Made by a program: the position numbers and the translations under genes
Origin: Cruorifilaria tuberocauda
Lineage: Eukaryota; Nematoda; Chromadorea; Rhabditida; Onchocercidae
Length of the DNA: 33,318 nucleotides
Direction: 5' to 3'
NCBI GenBank assembly: GCA_013365365.1
Contig: JABVXU010000592.1
Location: 1-33,318 of the forward strand
Shown here: positions 22,278 through 33,318 of the stretch, in pieces
How the letters are laid out: the number at the start of each line of letters is the position of its first letter
Position numbering within the stretch: position 1 is the first letter of the stretch
The notes under the pieces: model-generated
Database searches by the model: none
What the model was told of the DNA's origin: nothing
Seen by the model: only the letters and a program-made list of their open reading frames with translations

Positions 22278-25200
22278 ATGAATACATCGACTTATTCATG
22301 CGAAACAATGCCATTTTCGAACGATTGGTTCAATTCCAAGCATATCGGCCAGCAACCGGAACAGCTTTCCGTTGGTGAGTTCTGTAATATATTTTGCATT
22401 CCTGACTGATCTTCAGTCCGAAAATTAGTTAAAAAAAGGATTATATAGTAAACAAAGGCTATAACTTAAAATTTGATGTTTGGAGGAGCAATTATGCTTA
22501 GATCAACTTGCTTTTGCAGTATAACGTAATAGGTCAAAAAATCAACGTTTTATTGCTGTATATTTTGACATTATGTTGGGAATTTACTTGCTGAGTATAC
22601 TGCTTGTTCAGCTCTTTCATTTTTCTTGATTCACTGTATCAGTTTTCATTAAGAATACATGCTGGACAGATAGATACATGAACATCATACACTCATCAAT
22701 CATTGTTTTTTCTGGAAATTCTGTCCTGCAATTTCGAATTTTAAGGAAAAAATTTTGAAAATACACTAAATAGATTTAGCAGCTTTATGATTTTTTCCCT
22801 GATTTTAATTCGATTATAATGTAAACATGAATAAATTATATAAGAATATTAGCTTAAGATTCTTTTAAAAGTCATTTGTATGGCTCTGTCCGATTTACGT
22901 TTAAAATTCTATGAGGTAGTGATCATCAAGTATCATTGATATTAGGAATTTGATATAATATTGATTTGATATGATCGGAATATCGTTTAAGATATGAAAT
23001 TTGTTAAATTTGAAAGTATGATAAATTTTCGGAGTGTTCTTTGTAATATATCACTAATTTCCATTGAAATCTGTAAAATGTAGATAGTGTAGTAATAATT
23101 GAATTTTGTATTGCCTAAAAATTATAGAATGCATCATGCCAACTATTCATTCAGCTTATTAAAGAAAAAGCAATTTTGGGTCCAATTTCATGAAAATAAT
23201 TAATTAAATTTCAAAGTATGAAATCATTGTGAAGTTTAATGGAAATCATCGCTTCCTTTCCTCTATAATATGTTTAAAATTTTTCGTCCAAAAAAAGTTG
23301 AGATTACGAAAAGTAAACAAAATACCTTATTGTAAAACAATCTATCTATTAATTACTTTCAGCAATCTATTAATTACTTTTAAGTAATATTAGGAAAAAA
23401 TCATTTCATTTCTTCCTTCGTCATAATTAACTTAATTAACATTCAAATTATTTTATCATGGCTACAATAGTAGCAGCAAATAGGAACAATGAATGGATTC
23501 TATAAATTTTATGACAGATGTCTTATTTAATGAATAATGCAATATTTAGAGATTTCGAGACAAATAAATAAATTAATAGTGACAATTATACGGTAATTTG
23601 TCTGAAAGATTGATAAAAAAAAGTGAGTGCTTTTTATTGCCTTTTGATTTGCCCAGAAAATTCATTTATAGCAATTTATTTGAGTAATTTTTTTTTAAAA
23701 AGAAAGCTTCTATGTACTTAAATTTTTAGCTTTCAATTTTTCAGACTGTTTCAAACGCAACCTTTCAAATTGCTTTTTGAAAAAAATTGGAGTTGATACT
23801 GCCATTGCTTTTTTTCCTTTTTTTTTTTTTGATTTACTTTCTTGCAAATAATACTGGAATGTTTCTATGCAAGGATAGTATAGTTCAAAATATTCATAGT
23901 ATACTTTAGATTTCATTTCTTTAAACGATAATTAGAGAAGAGAGGTATTCAGTGAAGATATCTTTGTTAACAGTTAGATTTTATCTAACATTTTCATGTT
24001 GAGAATTATCCACATAACTATTGTACAGATCAATGAATTCTTTACAGTAATTCTTTTATCATTGGTTTGATCCAATTCAATTTCCTTGAATTCATGAAAA
24101 TTATTTTAAAAAAAATTTTTTAAAATAATTTTCATGAATTCAAGGAATTTAAGTGAAAAAAAAGGTGTAACCATTATTAAATGAAATAATTGTATGCATG
24201 AAAATGCTGATGAAATGATGCCTGATTTTCCGGTCGAATTTTGCGATCATTCACTATAATTTCTATAGGGTTTTGAGAGAATTTTTTTTTGAAGTAGTTA
24301 ACAATTTTGTAAAAGTGCGGAAATAATTCTCAAATTCTTAATTTAAAAAATTTTCACTTGGAAAATATTTGATTTAAAAAAATCTCCTCAGATTTATTTC
24401 ACCTCGAAAATATTGAAATGAATATTTTATTCATTTAAAGTTATAATCTCCTCAATGCTAAGGAAACTTGGAAAATTTACCTATGAAAGGACTTACTGAT
24501 GCTGGCACTCTTTACGATTTCACGTGGTAGTGTGGTGAAAATTGATTATCACTTATTAATACTGCTTCAGAACAGCGCTTTTCTAATGCGAAGCGATAAT
24601 CGAGATAGCAAACGAGAATCGGATAGTCCAGGCTGAGTTAGACTGATCTTATATGACTGGATTAGGTTGAATGATCAGGGATGTAAATTAAACTAAATTG
24701 TTAATGATGGAACAGATTGATCTGGCATAACTAAGATAGAATGAGTAATCAATGGTGAAGGAGGTCAATCTGATTTATTTTTTGCTCCACTTGATTCTGT
24801 TAGAATTAAAGTAAAGGTTAATCGGAAAAGTTTATTACTTAGATCCATTAATTAATTTATTCAGATTTACAAAAGAAAGAAAGAAAAATATCTCTGCAAT
24901 TTTTCTTTGCCAAAGTACGATAATATCATCATAATTTTTCAAAGATTTTTATAATGCCTTATTGAAATATAATCAGTTTTTAGAACAACTGCTCAGTTTG
25001 ATGAATCAAATAAATACATCGGTGAAAAGTGGATTGTTTAACGCTCAGCTTGCTAATCAGATTTTTGTTCTTTGTCAACAGCTAAAATTTTCCGGACAAC
25101 TTCTTGAGCAATCTCATAAAAGTTTGTTTTTGCTTTTATAATTTATTTTTTCCGAAAGTTTTGTTTGGCTACTCTTTCCTCAGATAGTATATGAATAAGT

Positions 25201-28200
25201 GAAACACTGATTTCGCTTCGAAGTATCTAAAAAAATGATGAGCGGACAGAAATAACCATAAGAAAGAAAATAATGATAATATAACGGGTTAACTTTATCC
25301 ATTCGTGTTACTTTGAAAAGATAATTAGCTGTAATTTCTAAAGATGAACTGAATCGAGTTTTCGTATCTCTGCGACAAGCTTGCTGTCGTGATAATGGAC
25401 AACTTGGAACACCATGTCGTCTTAAAATGATGGAATTGGTGGAATTACGTGCAATGGGTTGGAGACCAAGCCTAGCACATACACAATACTATCTTAATCG
25501 TCCTGAACAACAACAACAACAACAACAACAACAGCAACAACAAATCGGTATTGTTCATTAATTTCTTTATTGATTAATACTAGATTGTTTCAACTGTAGT
25601 TTATCATATTTTTAAGAGGATGATAGTCATGCAATCATAAATTGCTTCATTGACGATTATGATACAACAATAATAGAAAATAAAGTTTTTGATGAATAGT
25701 AGTAAAACCAGAAAAAAAAATCAAGATTATCGCTATAGTGATAAGGATGTCATTGGATTCATGTGATTGGCAAATTCAGTAATACCTATATCATTGAAGA
25801 CGATAGTTTCAACTTTCATCTACACATATTTGATTATTATTTTGTAGATTCGGCACCGGTAAGTGCTCCACCATTTGGTACAATTCCGGTAAATCCATTT
25901 GGTAATTTTGCTGGCCCTCCACCACCACTTTATGTTGGTGGTGATGTAAGCAATCCAGTAATCGCTCCGCAACCTGCACCAGCTAGTTTCTATCTAATAC
26001 CAGCTGCTGCTGCTAGTTTGTTTTTCCTTTTTTCGTATTTACTACTTAAAAAAAATTTCATGTAGTCATTAGAATTTTCTCCATCTTTTCACACTGATAA
26101 TAATTTAATGAGTAAGAAAGGAGTTAAGAGAAAGTTCTCAATTAATTATAACTGGTAGATTTTAGGATATAGTTCAATTTGACTACGTATTTGTCACTGA
26201 TAATTCGAAATGTAATTTAAAATAGCAGGTAATAATAGACGTTAACTGAAGAAGAGAAAAGAGAAAATAGAAACTCTTCATTTCAAATATAATTTTTAAG
26301 GTGGATGGGCTCGACCGATAATAGCTCCTGGAGTTGTGCCATCTGGTAATATTTTGCCCCAATTAACACCAATTGATGTAGAAGCTTGGACTAAAGCTAA
26401 CAAACAACTGCAGCAGACGAAGTTGAAGGCAAAAACGCCTCAAAGTCGTGCTCCTCAATTACGCGATGAAATGATAATACGTAACAGTGATTCTGGCAAA
26501 AGTTAGTTTTATCAAAAAGTTAAATATCAGCATCATTATAACTGTGGAAAAAAGAAAATTTTTTTACTTTTCTGTAAAAATCATGGCTTCTCATTTCTGC
26601 TCTTGTTGGATAAAGGCCGGTTTAATTTAAATTACTAATTCACATTTTACCATGTAATTTAGTAATTTAAATTAAATATAGTTCAGTTCAGTTAGTTTTT
26701 CGTTTTTCTGTTTTAAAAACATTTAATGGAGTGACTATCATTTAAAAAATGAGGCTACTTTGAGCTAAACGTTTCAGTAATGGGTGTAAAAGGTCGCCGT
26801 GTAGCAGTAGTGGAAGAGTTGAGCAAAACGGTAATATCGTTTCAAAAAGTTGATTCCAAATGCAAGGATCGTACATTGACAATAACTGGTAGTAATCAGG
26901 AATCGATTGATTATGCGAAACGTCTGATCGAGCAGACAATCCGTCGTAATGTTTCACCAAATCGAGTAATAATTTATTCCTTCATTTATCTTTAATAGTC
27001 AAGAAACTGATATTTACAGACTTCTTGAAAATATTTGCAATGAAATTTTTTATTATTACTGTTGACGGAATAATTTTGATTTACTTTAGCAAGTAAACTT
27101 TCTATATCTTTCAGTTTTGCTCAAATCAACAGAATTGATATTTTTTTCATTTTGTTTATTTCAAATATTTATTTACATAGAAATATACGAATCATCATTT
27201 TCTTATGAAGAAAGTGATAAAAGTTCATTTGAGACCGAAATGAATGATACAGAAATTGATGACAACGACGATGATGATGTTGGAATATCAATCGAAACGA
27301 CGCAAGATGGCACTCTAAAATTGTCATGTGCCGATCCACAAGTGCTTCAGGTTTTCAAGCTTTTAACAGTAGTTAGAACTTAGTTAATCCCGTACAAGTA
27401 TGTTACTTTTTCCCCTCACTTTTTAGATGAATTACTCGCCAGCAGTTTTTATTGTTTCCAGCATTATTTTTGAATTTCTTAAATTTATAGCTAGCAGTAG
27501 TAACAGTATTTTTTAATTATAATATTGCAGGCGGCGCAAGCAGCTCTGAGTGAATACCTGACTAGAGTTGGCCGAAATCATTCGCGATTATCAGCTGAAG
27601 AACGTGAACAGCGTAAAGAAAGAAGAAAGTCAATGCCACTACAATCCTCATCGAATCGCCAAATTGCTAAGTTTGTTATTAGCAGAAATTATTTTTCAAT
27701 TTATTAATAAATATGAATATTTTGAAGATAAATTTGAACTTCCTACTATATTCATTTGCTGTTTATATGGAATAAAGTCTTAATTTTTTCATTATTAAAA
27801 GTAATTTTAACAATCAACAACTTCGTTCAAATTAATAAATTATCTTCATATCATAGCCAAAACACAACATTATTTTAAAACTATCTCTTGTAAAACTGTC
27901 ATTAATCATACTAAGTTATGAAAAGCTAAAATTAAAATAAATTTGTTTATTAGTCGTTTTTATTAATCGTTTTATGAAGTGCTCTTCATATCTTTAATTT
28001 TTAGCTGTGATGCTTCACCAGCAAGTATTAGCAATGTGCAGTGGCGTTCTTCCGGTAAAACAGGTAGCACTCCGAATTTGACTCAATTAAATAGCGCCAC
28101 AGCTGGTAACGGTGTTGCAACAGAAATGAATATAAGCAAGCGGCGTTACGATCGAGCGCAACTGTTGGAATTACGTTCAGTTAACGGATATTTGGATTCG

Positions 28201-28263
28201 AAAACGACAGCAATCATATATGAACTTGAAATTGAACGTACCCAACGCCCTCATCAGTCTTAA
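22278..28263 (+). CDS. mxt-1: Mextli orthologue, eIF4E-binding translation factor
   Basis: Nine exons: 22278-22374, 24984-25121, 25329-25547, 25848-26015, 26301-26501, 26778-26945, 27181-27350, 27531-27670 and 28005-28263 (stop TAA), giving 519 residues. Residues about 33-150 form an all-helical MIF4G-like region (EQLLSLMNQINTSVKSGLFN...). Next come a 12-residue polyglutamine run (25508-25543) and a Pro/Gly-rich linker. A KH domain follows, with the GxxG-type loop G-V-K-G and a partner strand RTLTITG. After an acidic, Asp-rich spacer comes the C-terminal canonical eIF4E-binding motif YDRAQLL at 482-488 (Y-x4-L-hydrophobic). In flies Mextli promotes translation by bridging eIF4E and the ribosome-recruiting machinery, partly in germ cells. 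Intron 1 is 2.6 kb. The exon 6/7 junction is uncertain: the better-looking donor at 26966 is out of phase, so 26945 was used. The exon 4 end was also inferred from phase. Confidence 0.88.
24082..24147. repeat. Perfect 32-bp palindromic inverted repeat in mxt-1 intron 1
   Basis: Arms 24082-24113 and 24116-24147 are exact reverse complements separated by only two bases (AA). The RNA would fold to a 32-bp hairpin. The arms hold GAATTCATGAAAATTATTTT and flanking sequence. I see no coding capacity or terminal duplication. Confidence 0.92.
25508..25543 (+). repeat. CAA/CAG repeat coding polyglutamine
   Basis: Twelve glutamine codons (eight CAA, one CAG, three CAA) at the 3' end of mxt-1 exon 3, just before the donor. 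Such a run is likely to vary in length between isolates. It links the helical N-terminal region and the Pro/Gly-rich segment. Confidence 0.9.
26621..26676. repeat. 17-bp inverted repeat in mxt-1 intron 5
   Basis: Arms 26621-26637 (TTTAATTTAAATTACTA) and 26660-26676 are perfect reverse complements with a 22-base loop. They lie about 100 bases before the KH-domain exon. The AT-only sequence makes a chance origin more likely than for the two longer repeats. Confidence 0.75.
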
Positions 28264-29656
28264 ATATCTACAATTTACAATTTTACAATTTTGCGAGGAA
28301 TTACATTAAAAATAAGTGTTAATAACTGAACAAAAAATACCAAATTGTTTATGCCTTCTCATTTTTTCACTTCACAATGTATTCATATGAATTTATAAAT
28401 TTCCTAATTACGTAGTTTTCTTGGTATATTTTTTTGTTGAAATGGAACTTCCTGAAATACTTCTGTTTGGTTCCGGGTTCTTAACGGAAACACTTTTCTA
28501 TCTTTATTTATTTCCAAAATCATATTCATTGGATTGGAATATGAGTGAGCATTTATAATAGGCTGAAATCCATGGAATAATAGGAAACTTTGATTAAAAG
28601 TTAGTCATTTTTTTTCATTGGAAATGAAAAATGCTTTTGAAGAGATTTTTTGACATATCATTGGATAAAAACTATTAAACAAACAAATTAATAGTTTTCT
28701 CCCTCTTACTGTAGGACCTTTCTCATTCGAAATTTATCTTTTGATTGTTTTGGCCAAAATTCCGCCTGATTATTTTAGTATAATTTATATTAATCAAATT
28801 TTCTGCAAAATCTTTCAAAGAAATTCATATAATCAAACTGCTCGGACTTGATAATTAAGTGAACCATATCATGTAATTTGTTGATGATCTTCAGCTTTCC
28901 CCAGATGTTTTTAAAATTTCTGAATAGGTCTATTTTTTTAAGTTAAATTTATAATCTCTCAATCCAGGACACTATTCATGGAATATGCTATGCGGTATTA
29001 AAGTTAGCAATAAGTTTATAATATCATTATTCCACACGGCAATACATCCTACTATTCTCACCAATCATTGTATTTCTCTTCTTTGCACAGTTATTCATTT
29101 GATTTCCAAAATTTTTTAGGGAAATAGTTATTGTTTGAGCTTTTCAAATATATATGATGTTTTATTTCTTCTTTTGGTGCTGTTGTACTGCTTATAAGGA
29201 AATTATTACTTGTTGTTATCGATATAAAAAACTCATTATGTACGCTATGTAGCAGTAGCTGTAACGTAATTCACGCAAAACATTCGTACTACAACTGAAA
29301 AGGGATGATAAACACAAGCAGTGTTACAGATGGAGGGAATTCTGGAGGAATCGAAGTATGTGGCACTTCATTATGCTGCGACATTTAACGAATGATCAGA
29401 TTTTTTTTGAAATAATCGATTTCCTTCAATGGCTATCAAAGTATTGCTGATTCATTAGTATTTATTTTTAAACAAGCCAGGAAGAACAAGTGCGTAAACA
29501 TTATAACAAAGATAAACAAAAAATGAACTACATGAATTTTTTCCTCTTGAAATGTTTGCTACAAATAGATAACAAAAAACTAAACAAAAGCAAATATCCG
29601 GTTTCTTTTTTCAACGGAATATTATAACAGTGAATAGTATGTGCAACATATATGCA
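28264..29656. other. Convergent spacer between mxt-1 and the KASH gene
   Basis: About 1.4 kb between two stop codons on opposite strands. It should hold both 3' UTRs. TTTATT at 29461-29466 reads AATAAA on the minus strand and is a candidate polyadenylation signal for the KASH gene. I see no coding exon. Confidence 0.55.
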
Positions 29657-32600
29657 TTAAAAAGGTGGTGGTCCGTTCAAGAATTCTAATGACGGGTCAA
29701 AGCTTCGCGCAAAATTATTGAGCAACTGGCAACAACTTTCGTCATCACAATGTGGTACAAGACATGCTGCACCAAGAAGTAACACAAGCATAGCCTGCAG
29801 AAATCATACAATGAGATAATATTAATCATATGAGGATTAGTTTTGATGATTGAGGCATCATTTACATGAATTATGTTAAAAATTGGTTTTCTCAGCAAAA
29901 AGAACAATATATATTTATGGAAATCTTCCGCTTGCAGCTGTGAAAAACAAACCTGGAGTGGTAATGCCGTACGAAGGATACGTCTCCAACGAGAACGCTG
30001 TCGTTCGTAGTGCACACGTCCTGGACTTGGATCATCAGGAATGGGTGATAGCGCGACGATACCGCGTGACGGATGTGCTTCAACAATATCTTCGTCGCTT
30101 TCTTCTAACATTACCTGTAATTCATTTAGTGCACATTTACTTCATTAGAAAAAAATAAACGTGAATTCGGAAATTTGCGGATAAAAAACTTTTAATCACT
30201 ACTTTTGATGAGCATCGATTAAAGATATGACAAAGTCTCATTTTAATGTATGCTATTCTATGATTTTTTTCAAAATGCAAGCTTGACACATGGATCAGGC
30301 TCAGGCTTTTTTAATGGAATCATTTAAAAAAAAATATTTTAATGCCACAAAAAAATTTTATGAACTTATGAAAGCTTAGTATGCTAGACTTTGGAAGAGA
30401 ATCATAATTCTAGCGATCGAACCAGTGATTTACCAGTAAGTCATTATAAAGTTTTTAGGAAAATGATCGTAATATAAGGAAAATTTTATATATATATGTA
30501 TTTATAATTTTATATTTTTTTACATATATATAAAAAATTTTACAAAACATAATACATACTTCCTCATCAGGTGATGTTTTGAATTTGCTCTTATCATCGT
30601 CGTCGCTAGTAACAGAACTAGAATAAGGATCATAGAAAACATCATCAAATGGAATTCCCTGTTCACACAGTACATCTCGTGGGTGGTGATCTGGATATAT
30701 TGCTGCCAGTACATCTGCTGCAGCATCAATATCATATTCTTTTTCAATATCCGTGGACTTCATTTGTTTTAATTTTTCTTCAATTTCTTGTAATCGTTCA
30801 AAATTACGTTTAGTTGTAATGTCTTCTTCTTCATTCAAAAAGATTCTATTATCGTTATAATTGACCATATCTTGATCCAGTGCGTTTAAATGTGCCCGAA
30901 TACCATCCAACTGTTGTTGTAATTCCTAAAATGGATAAAGTTTGCTTTCACAAGAACAAAAAATTATTCGAAATCAAGGAATTGAACTGAACAGTATCAA
31001 AGTATAATTAAATATTTTAAAAACCTATAAATCATACATTGTTCAGTTTAATATTTGGTATTTTCAATTAGATAAATTTTATTATTTCTTAAGCTTTTCG
31101 TTTTGATACTTTTTCAAAACAAAATACCTTTTGCAAACGATGTGATACACTTTGATCATCAAGTACATTTTTGATATCATCGAGTTCATCTGATATTGCG
31201 CGTAATGAATGCATAATTTCCTCTCTTACTCTGAACTCGGCAGACATGGAATCTAATAGATTCTGAAATACGGGATATTTTCAAATCATTAACACACCAT
31301 TTCTCGTGATAACTCGAACATTAAGAAGATAATTAGTAAATTATGTTCTCGATAATTTAAGATCTATTTAAGAGCGATCCAGATTTTGTCCTTAAAGAAT
31401 TTTAAAAGATTCAATTCAATTCATAACTCATAATTTTATGCAAAGTTTACTAAATAAATTGTTAAAAAGCATGAACAAAACCTCAATTTTTCTCTCAAGT
31501 TCACTTGCTTCTTCAGCAAATGCTTTTCCTTCTCGTTGGGCACAAGCTAGTGGGTAAAGTTGTGAGCTCAAAGACAGTAGTTGTGATGGCAGATTTGCGA
31601 GGAACGACCACCTCAGGTAGAGAACCTGGAACAGTGTTAAATATATATATATATTAACTCTAGAAAACATAAGTTCACAATTGCCATGAAGAAAAGTAAA
31701 TGAAATACTTCCTCAATGCTTAAAGAAATTAAGTTTAAGATTAAAAGAATACAACAAGGCAAACAATTTAATATGAAAATTTTTTCACAAACTACCCCTG
31801 CAAATTGATTAAGCAGATGGGAAAATGCAAATCCTCATCTTCGAGTAGCATACCATCCATAACGACTACATGAAATTAATCATATAAAAAAAAACCTTTA
31901 AAGCTTCCAAATCATCAAGCATTTTATCAAATCTCCTCGTCCCTCGCCCTTCAATTTCATGTATTTGCTTGCGTATATCGTTCAATTCCTCTGACGCTGA
32001 GTCATGTTCCTTTACAAATTGTTCCCACATATATGCCCGTTGAACCAATTGTGTTTGGACATTTTTAGCTTCATCAACTAGCTTCCATAACTGTTTAAAA
32101 ATTATTTCAGGTGATTGTTTGGTTTCCGGTTCATTGTTGCGTAAATTGATTGCCCTTTCAATAACAGGAGTCAATGCATCTGCGAGAGAACCATAGGACT
32201 CTGGGAGAGCTTCTGAATCGCTCAACAGCTTCTGACCATCTCTTACCAATTTCTCTAACTCATCATATAATGTCTTATAGTCGGTATGTTTCTTTTCATG
32301 AATGGGCAATTGCTTACGCTTTTCTTCAAAATATTCACGATTCTTCTGAAATATGCGTGCTTCGTTATAACGAGAACAGAATTTGGAGAAAACCTACTCA
32401 TTTTCCATCTGTAGTAGAATAGCAAATCTATTACTTAAAGTAATCAAGATTAGAGATCAAAAAGCTAAGAGAAATAATTCCTATTCTACTGATCTTAAAT
32501 TTTTTTTATAAATCTTTTTTTATAATTTTATAATTCTCCCAATGCATGAAAATATCGGGTATAAAAAGGCATAAAAGTATTGTAAAAATTTTCATTTTAA

Positions 32601-33318
32601 GGATAGAATTGCTAGGTGGCAAAAGAAAACTGGAGTGTTCTATAAATGTACAGCTTACTACGGAAAAGAATTACAAATAGTTTATTAAATACATGAGGAG
32701 AGAAATATGAGGAGATGTAAAAATAACATTCTTCGTTTACATCTAACTGTCAACTGAACAGGAGGAAACGTTATTTCGAAGTAAATTTATATATGCTTTA
32801 TTCATTATCTAGCAAATTTAAAAACCTGCACCATAAGTGTTTTCAAGAACAACTCCCCATTTAATTCTTTTGTTTTTTCCGAAGCGGGATTATTTGTAGA
32901 AACTATTCATGAACTCTAATAAACCATAAGCAAAACATTTCTATCTATACAAATATTGTTAAAAAAGAAATCAATCAAGTAAACTACTGTCAAGAAAAAA
33001 GCAGACTTGGCTACAAGACAAATCGAGAATGCCTTCAATAAGTAGCTCAAAAAAAGATACCTGTTTATGCTGCAAAAGTTCATCAACTTTCGACAAGAGG
33101 GCATTTCTTTCATCATACTGCTCTTTATCAAGTTCAGAAACATTTGCAAGCAGAACCAGAACCTTTTCCTTCAATTCCCCCAGTTTTTCCTCTTCAACCT
33201 ATAAAAATTAAAAATATTACAATTCACGTAAGAAACCAACAGTGAAACCATAATTAAAAAACACCTTGGCCCAAATACGCAGACATATAAATCGAATTGC
33301 GAAATTTAAAGACTTTAA
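29657..33318 (-). CDS. Nesprin/ANC-1-type spectrin-repeat protein, C-terminal part with KASH domain
   Basis: Exons in transcript order: 33198-33061, 32345-31896, 31625-31482, 31262-31128, 30925-30560, 30114-29953 and 29794-29657 (stop TAA), giving 510 residues with all junctions in phase 0. A further exon ending at 33265 (...LRIWAK) runs toward or past the right edge, so the 5' end is missing. The first five exons encode heptad-rich helices with spectrin-like Trp positions (KQLWKLVDEAK, AYMWEQF). An acidic, Ser-rich linker follows (SSSVTSDDDDK; LEESDEDIVE), then a basic patch (RQRSRWRRILRTALPLQ), a membrane segment (AMLVLLLGAACLVP), and the lumenal KASH peptide ending NNFARSFDPSLEFLNGPPPF. 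KASH proteins sit in the outer nuclear membrane and bind SUN proteins in the perinuclear space, tethering nuclei to the cytoskeleton. By sequence this is the nesprin/MSP-300/ANC-1 class rather than UNC-83 or ZYG-12. Confidence 0.9.
31643..31655. repeat. Short AT microsatellite in a KASH-gene intron
   Basis: A brief run of alternating T and A just upstream (minus-strand sense) of the exon at 31482-31625. It lies close to that exon's acceptor. Confidence 0.6.

Noticed and set aside
23710..23916. 68-codon minus-strand ORF with a Lys-rich segment in mxt-1 intron 1
   Set aside because: The Lys run comes from a poly-T tract on the plus strand. No splice or start context was seen, and a processed pseudogene could not be shown.
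29883..30158. 91-codon plus-strand ORF
   Set aside because: It is the antisense shadow of the KASH-gene exon at 29953-30114, which has clear family matches on the minus strand.
1..33318. tRNA genes, rRNA, CRISPR arrays, transposase or reverse-transcriptase remnants, operons
   Set aside because: I scanned for these and saw none that I could support. Same-strand genes are more than 2 kb apart, which argues against operons.

Overview
The window reads as nuclear DNA of a nematode, most likely a parasitic spirurid or filarial-type worm. It is strongly AT-rich. The protein-coding exons are short and separated by introns of about 70 to 2,600 bases with GT donors and U-rich TTTTCAG-like acceptors. 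Several genes have an extra acceptor-like site 31-36 bases before the start codon, as expected for spliced-leader trans-splicing. The species call is an inference from style, not from a marker gene. All gene models were assembled by eye from splice sites and reading phase.

Layout. 1-5.4 kb: mostly unassigned AT-rich DNA, with one convincing orphan exon on the minus strand (675-888) and one doubtful small membrane ORF. 5.6-7.7 kb (+): mitochondrial ribosomal protein bL9m (mrpl-9), six exons, 277 aa. 8.5-10.6 kb (-): the small U2AF subunit U2AF35 (uaf-2), six exons, 248 aa, convergent with mrpl-9. 12.2-16.9 kb (+): a ten-exon, 534-aa C2H2 zinc-finger protein with an unrecognised folded N-terminal domain and a coiled coil, divergent from uaf-2 across a 1.5-kb spacer. 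19.2-20.2 kb (+): a 103-aa helical protein, possibly KxDL/BORC-like. 22.3-28.3 kb (+): a Mextli (mxt-1) orthologue, nine exons, 519 aa, with a KH domain and a canonical eIF4E-binding motif. 29.7 kb to the right edge (-): the 3' end of a nesprin/ANC-1-type nuclear-envelope protein with spectrin-like coiled coils and a complete KASH domain, convergent with mxt-1.

The genes belong to unrelated housekeeping processes: mitochondrial translation, 3' splice-site recognition, transcription or DNA binding, cap-dependent translation, and nucleus-cytoskeleton coupling. I see no operon and no mobile-element coding region. The points most worth a second look are the zinc-finger protein's N-terminal domain, the KASH tail with its conserved cysteine and phenylalanine end, a phase conflict at one mxt-1 junction, two long near-perfect intronic inverted repeats, and recurrent TTAAG acceptors and GTTTGT donors.
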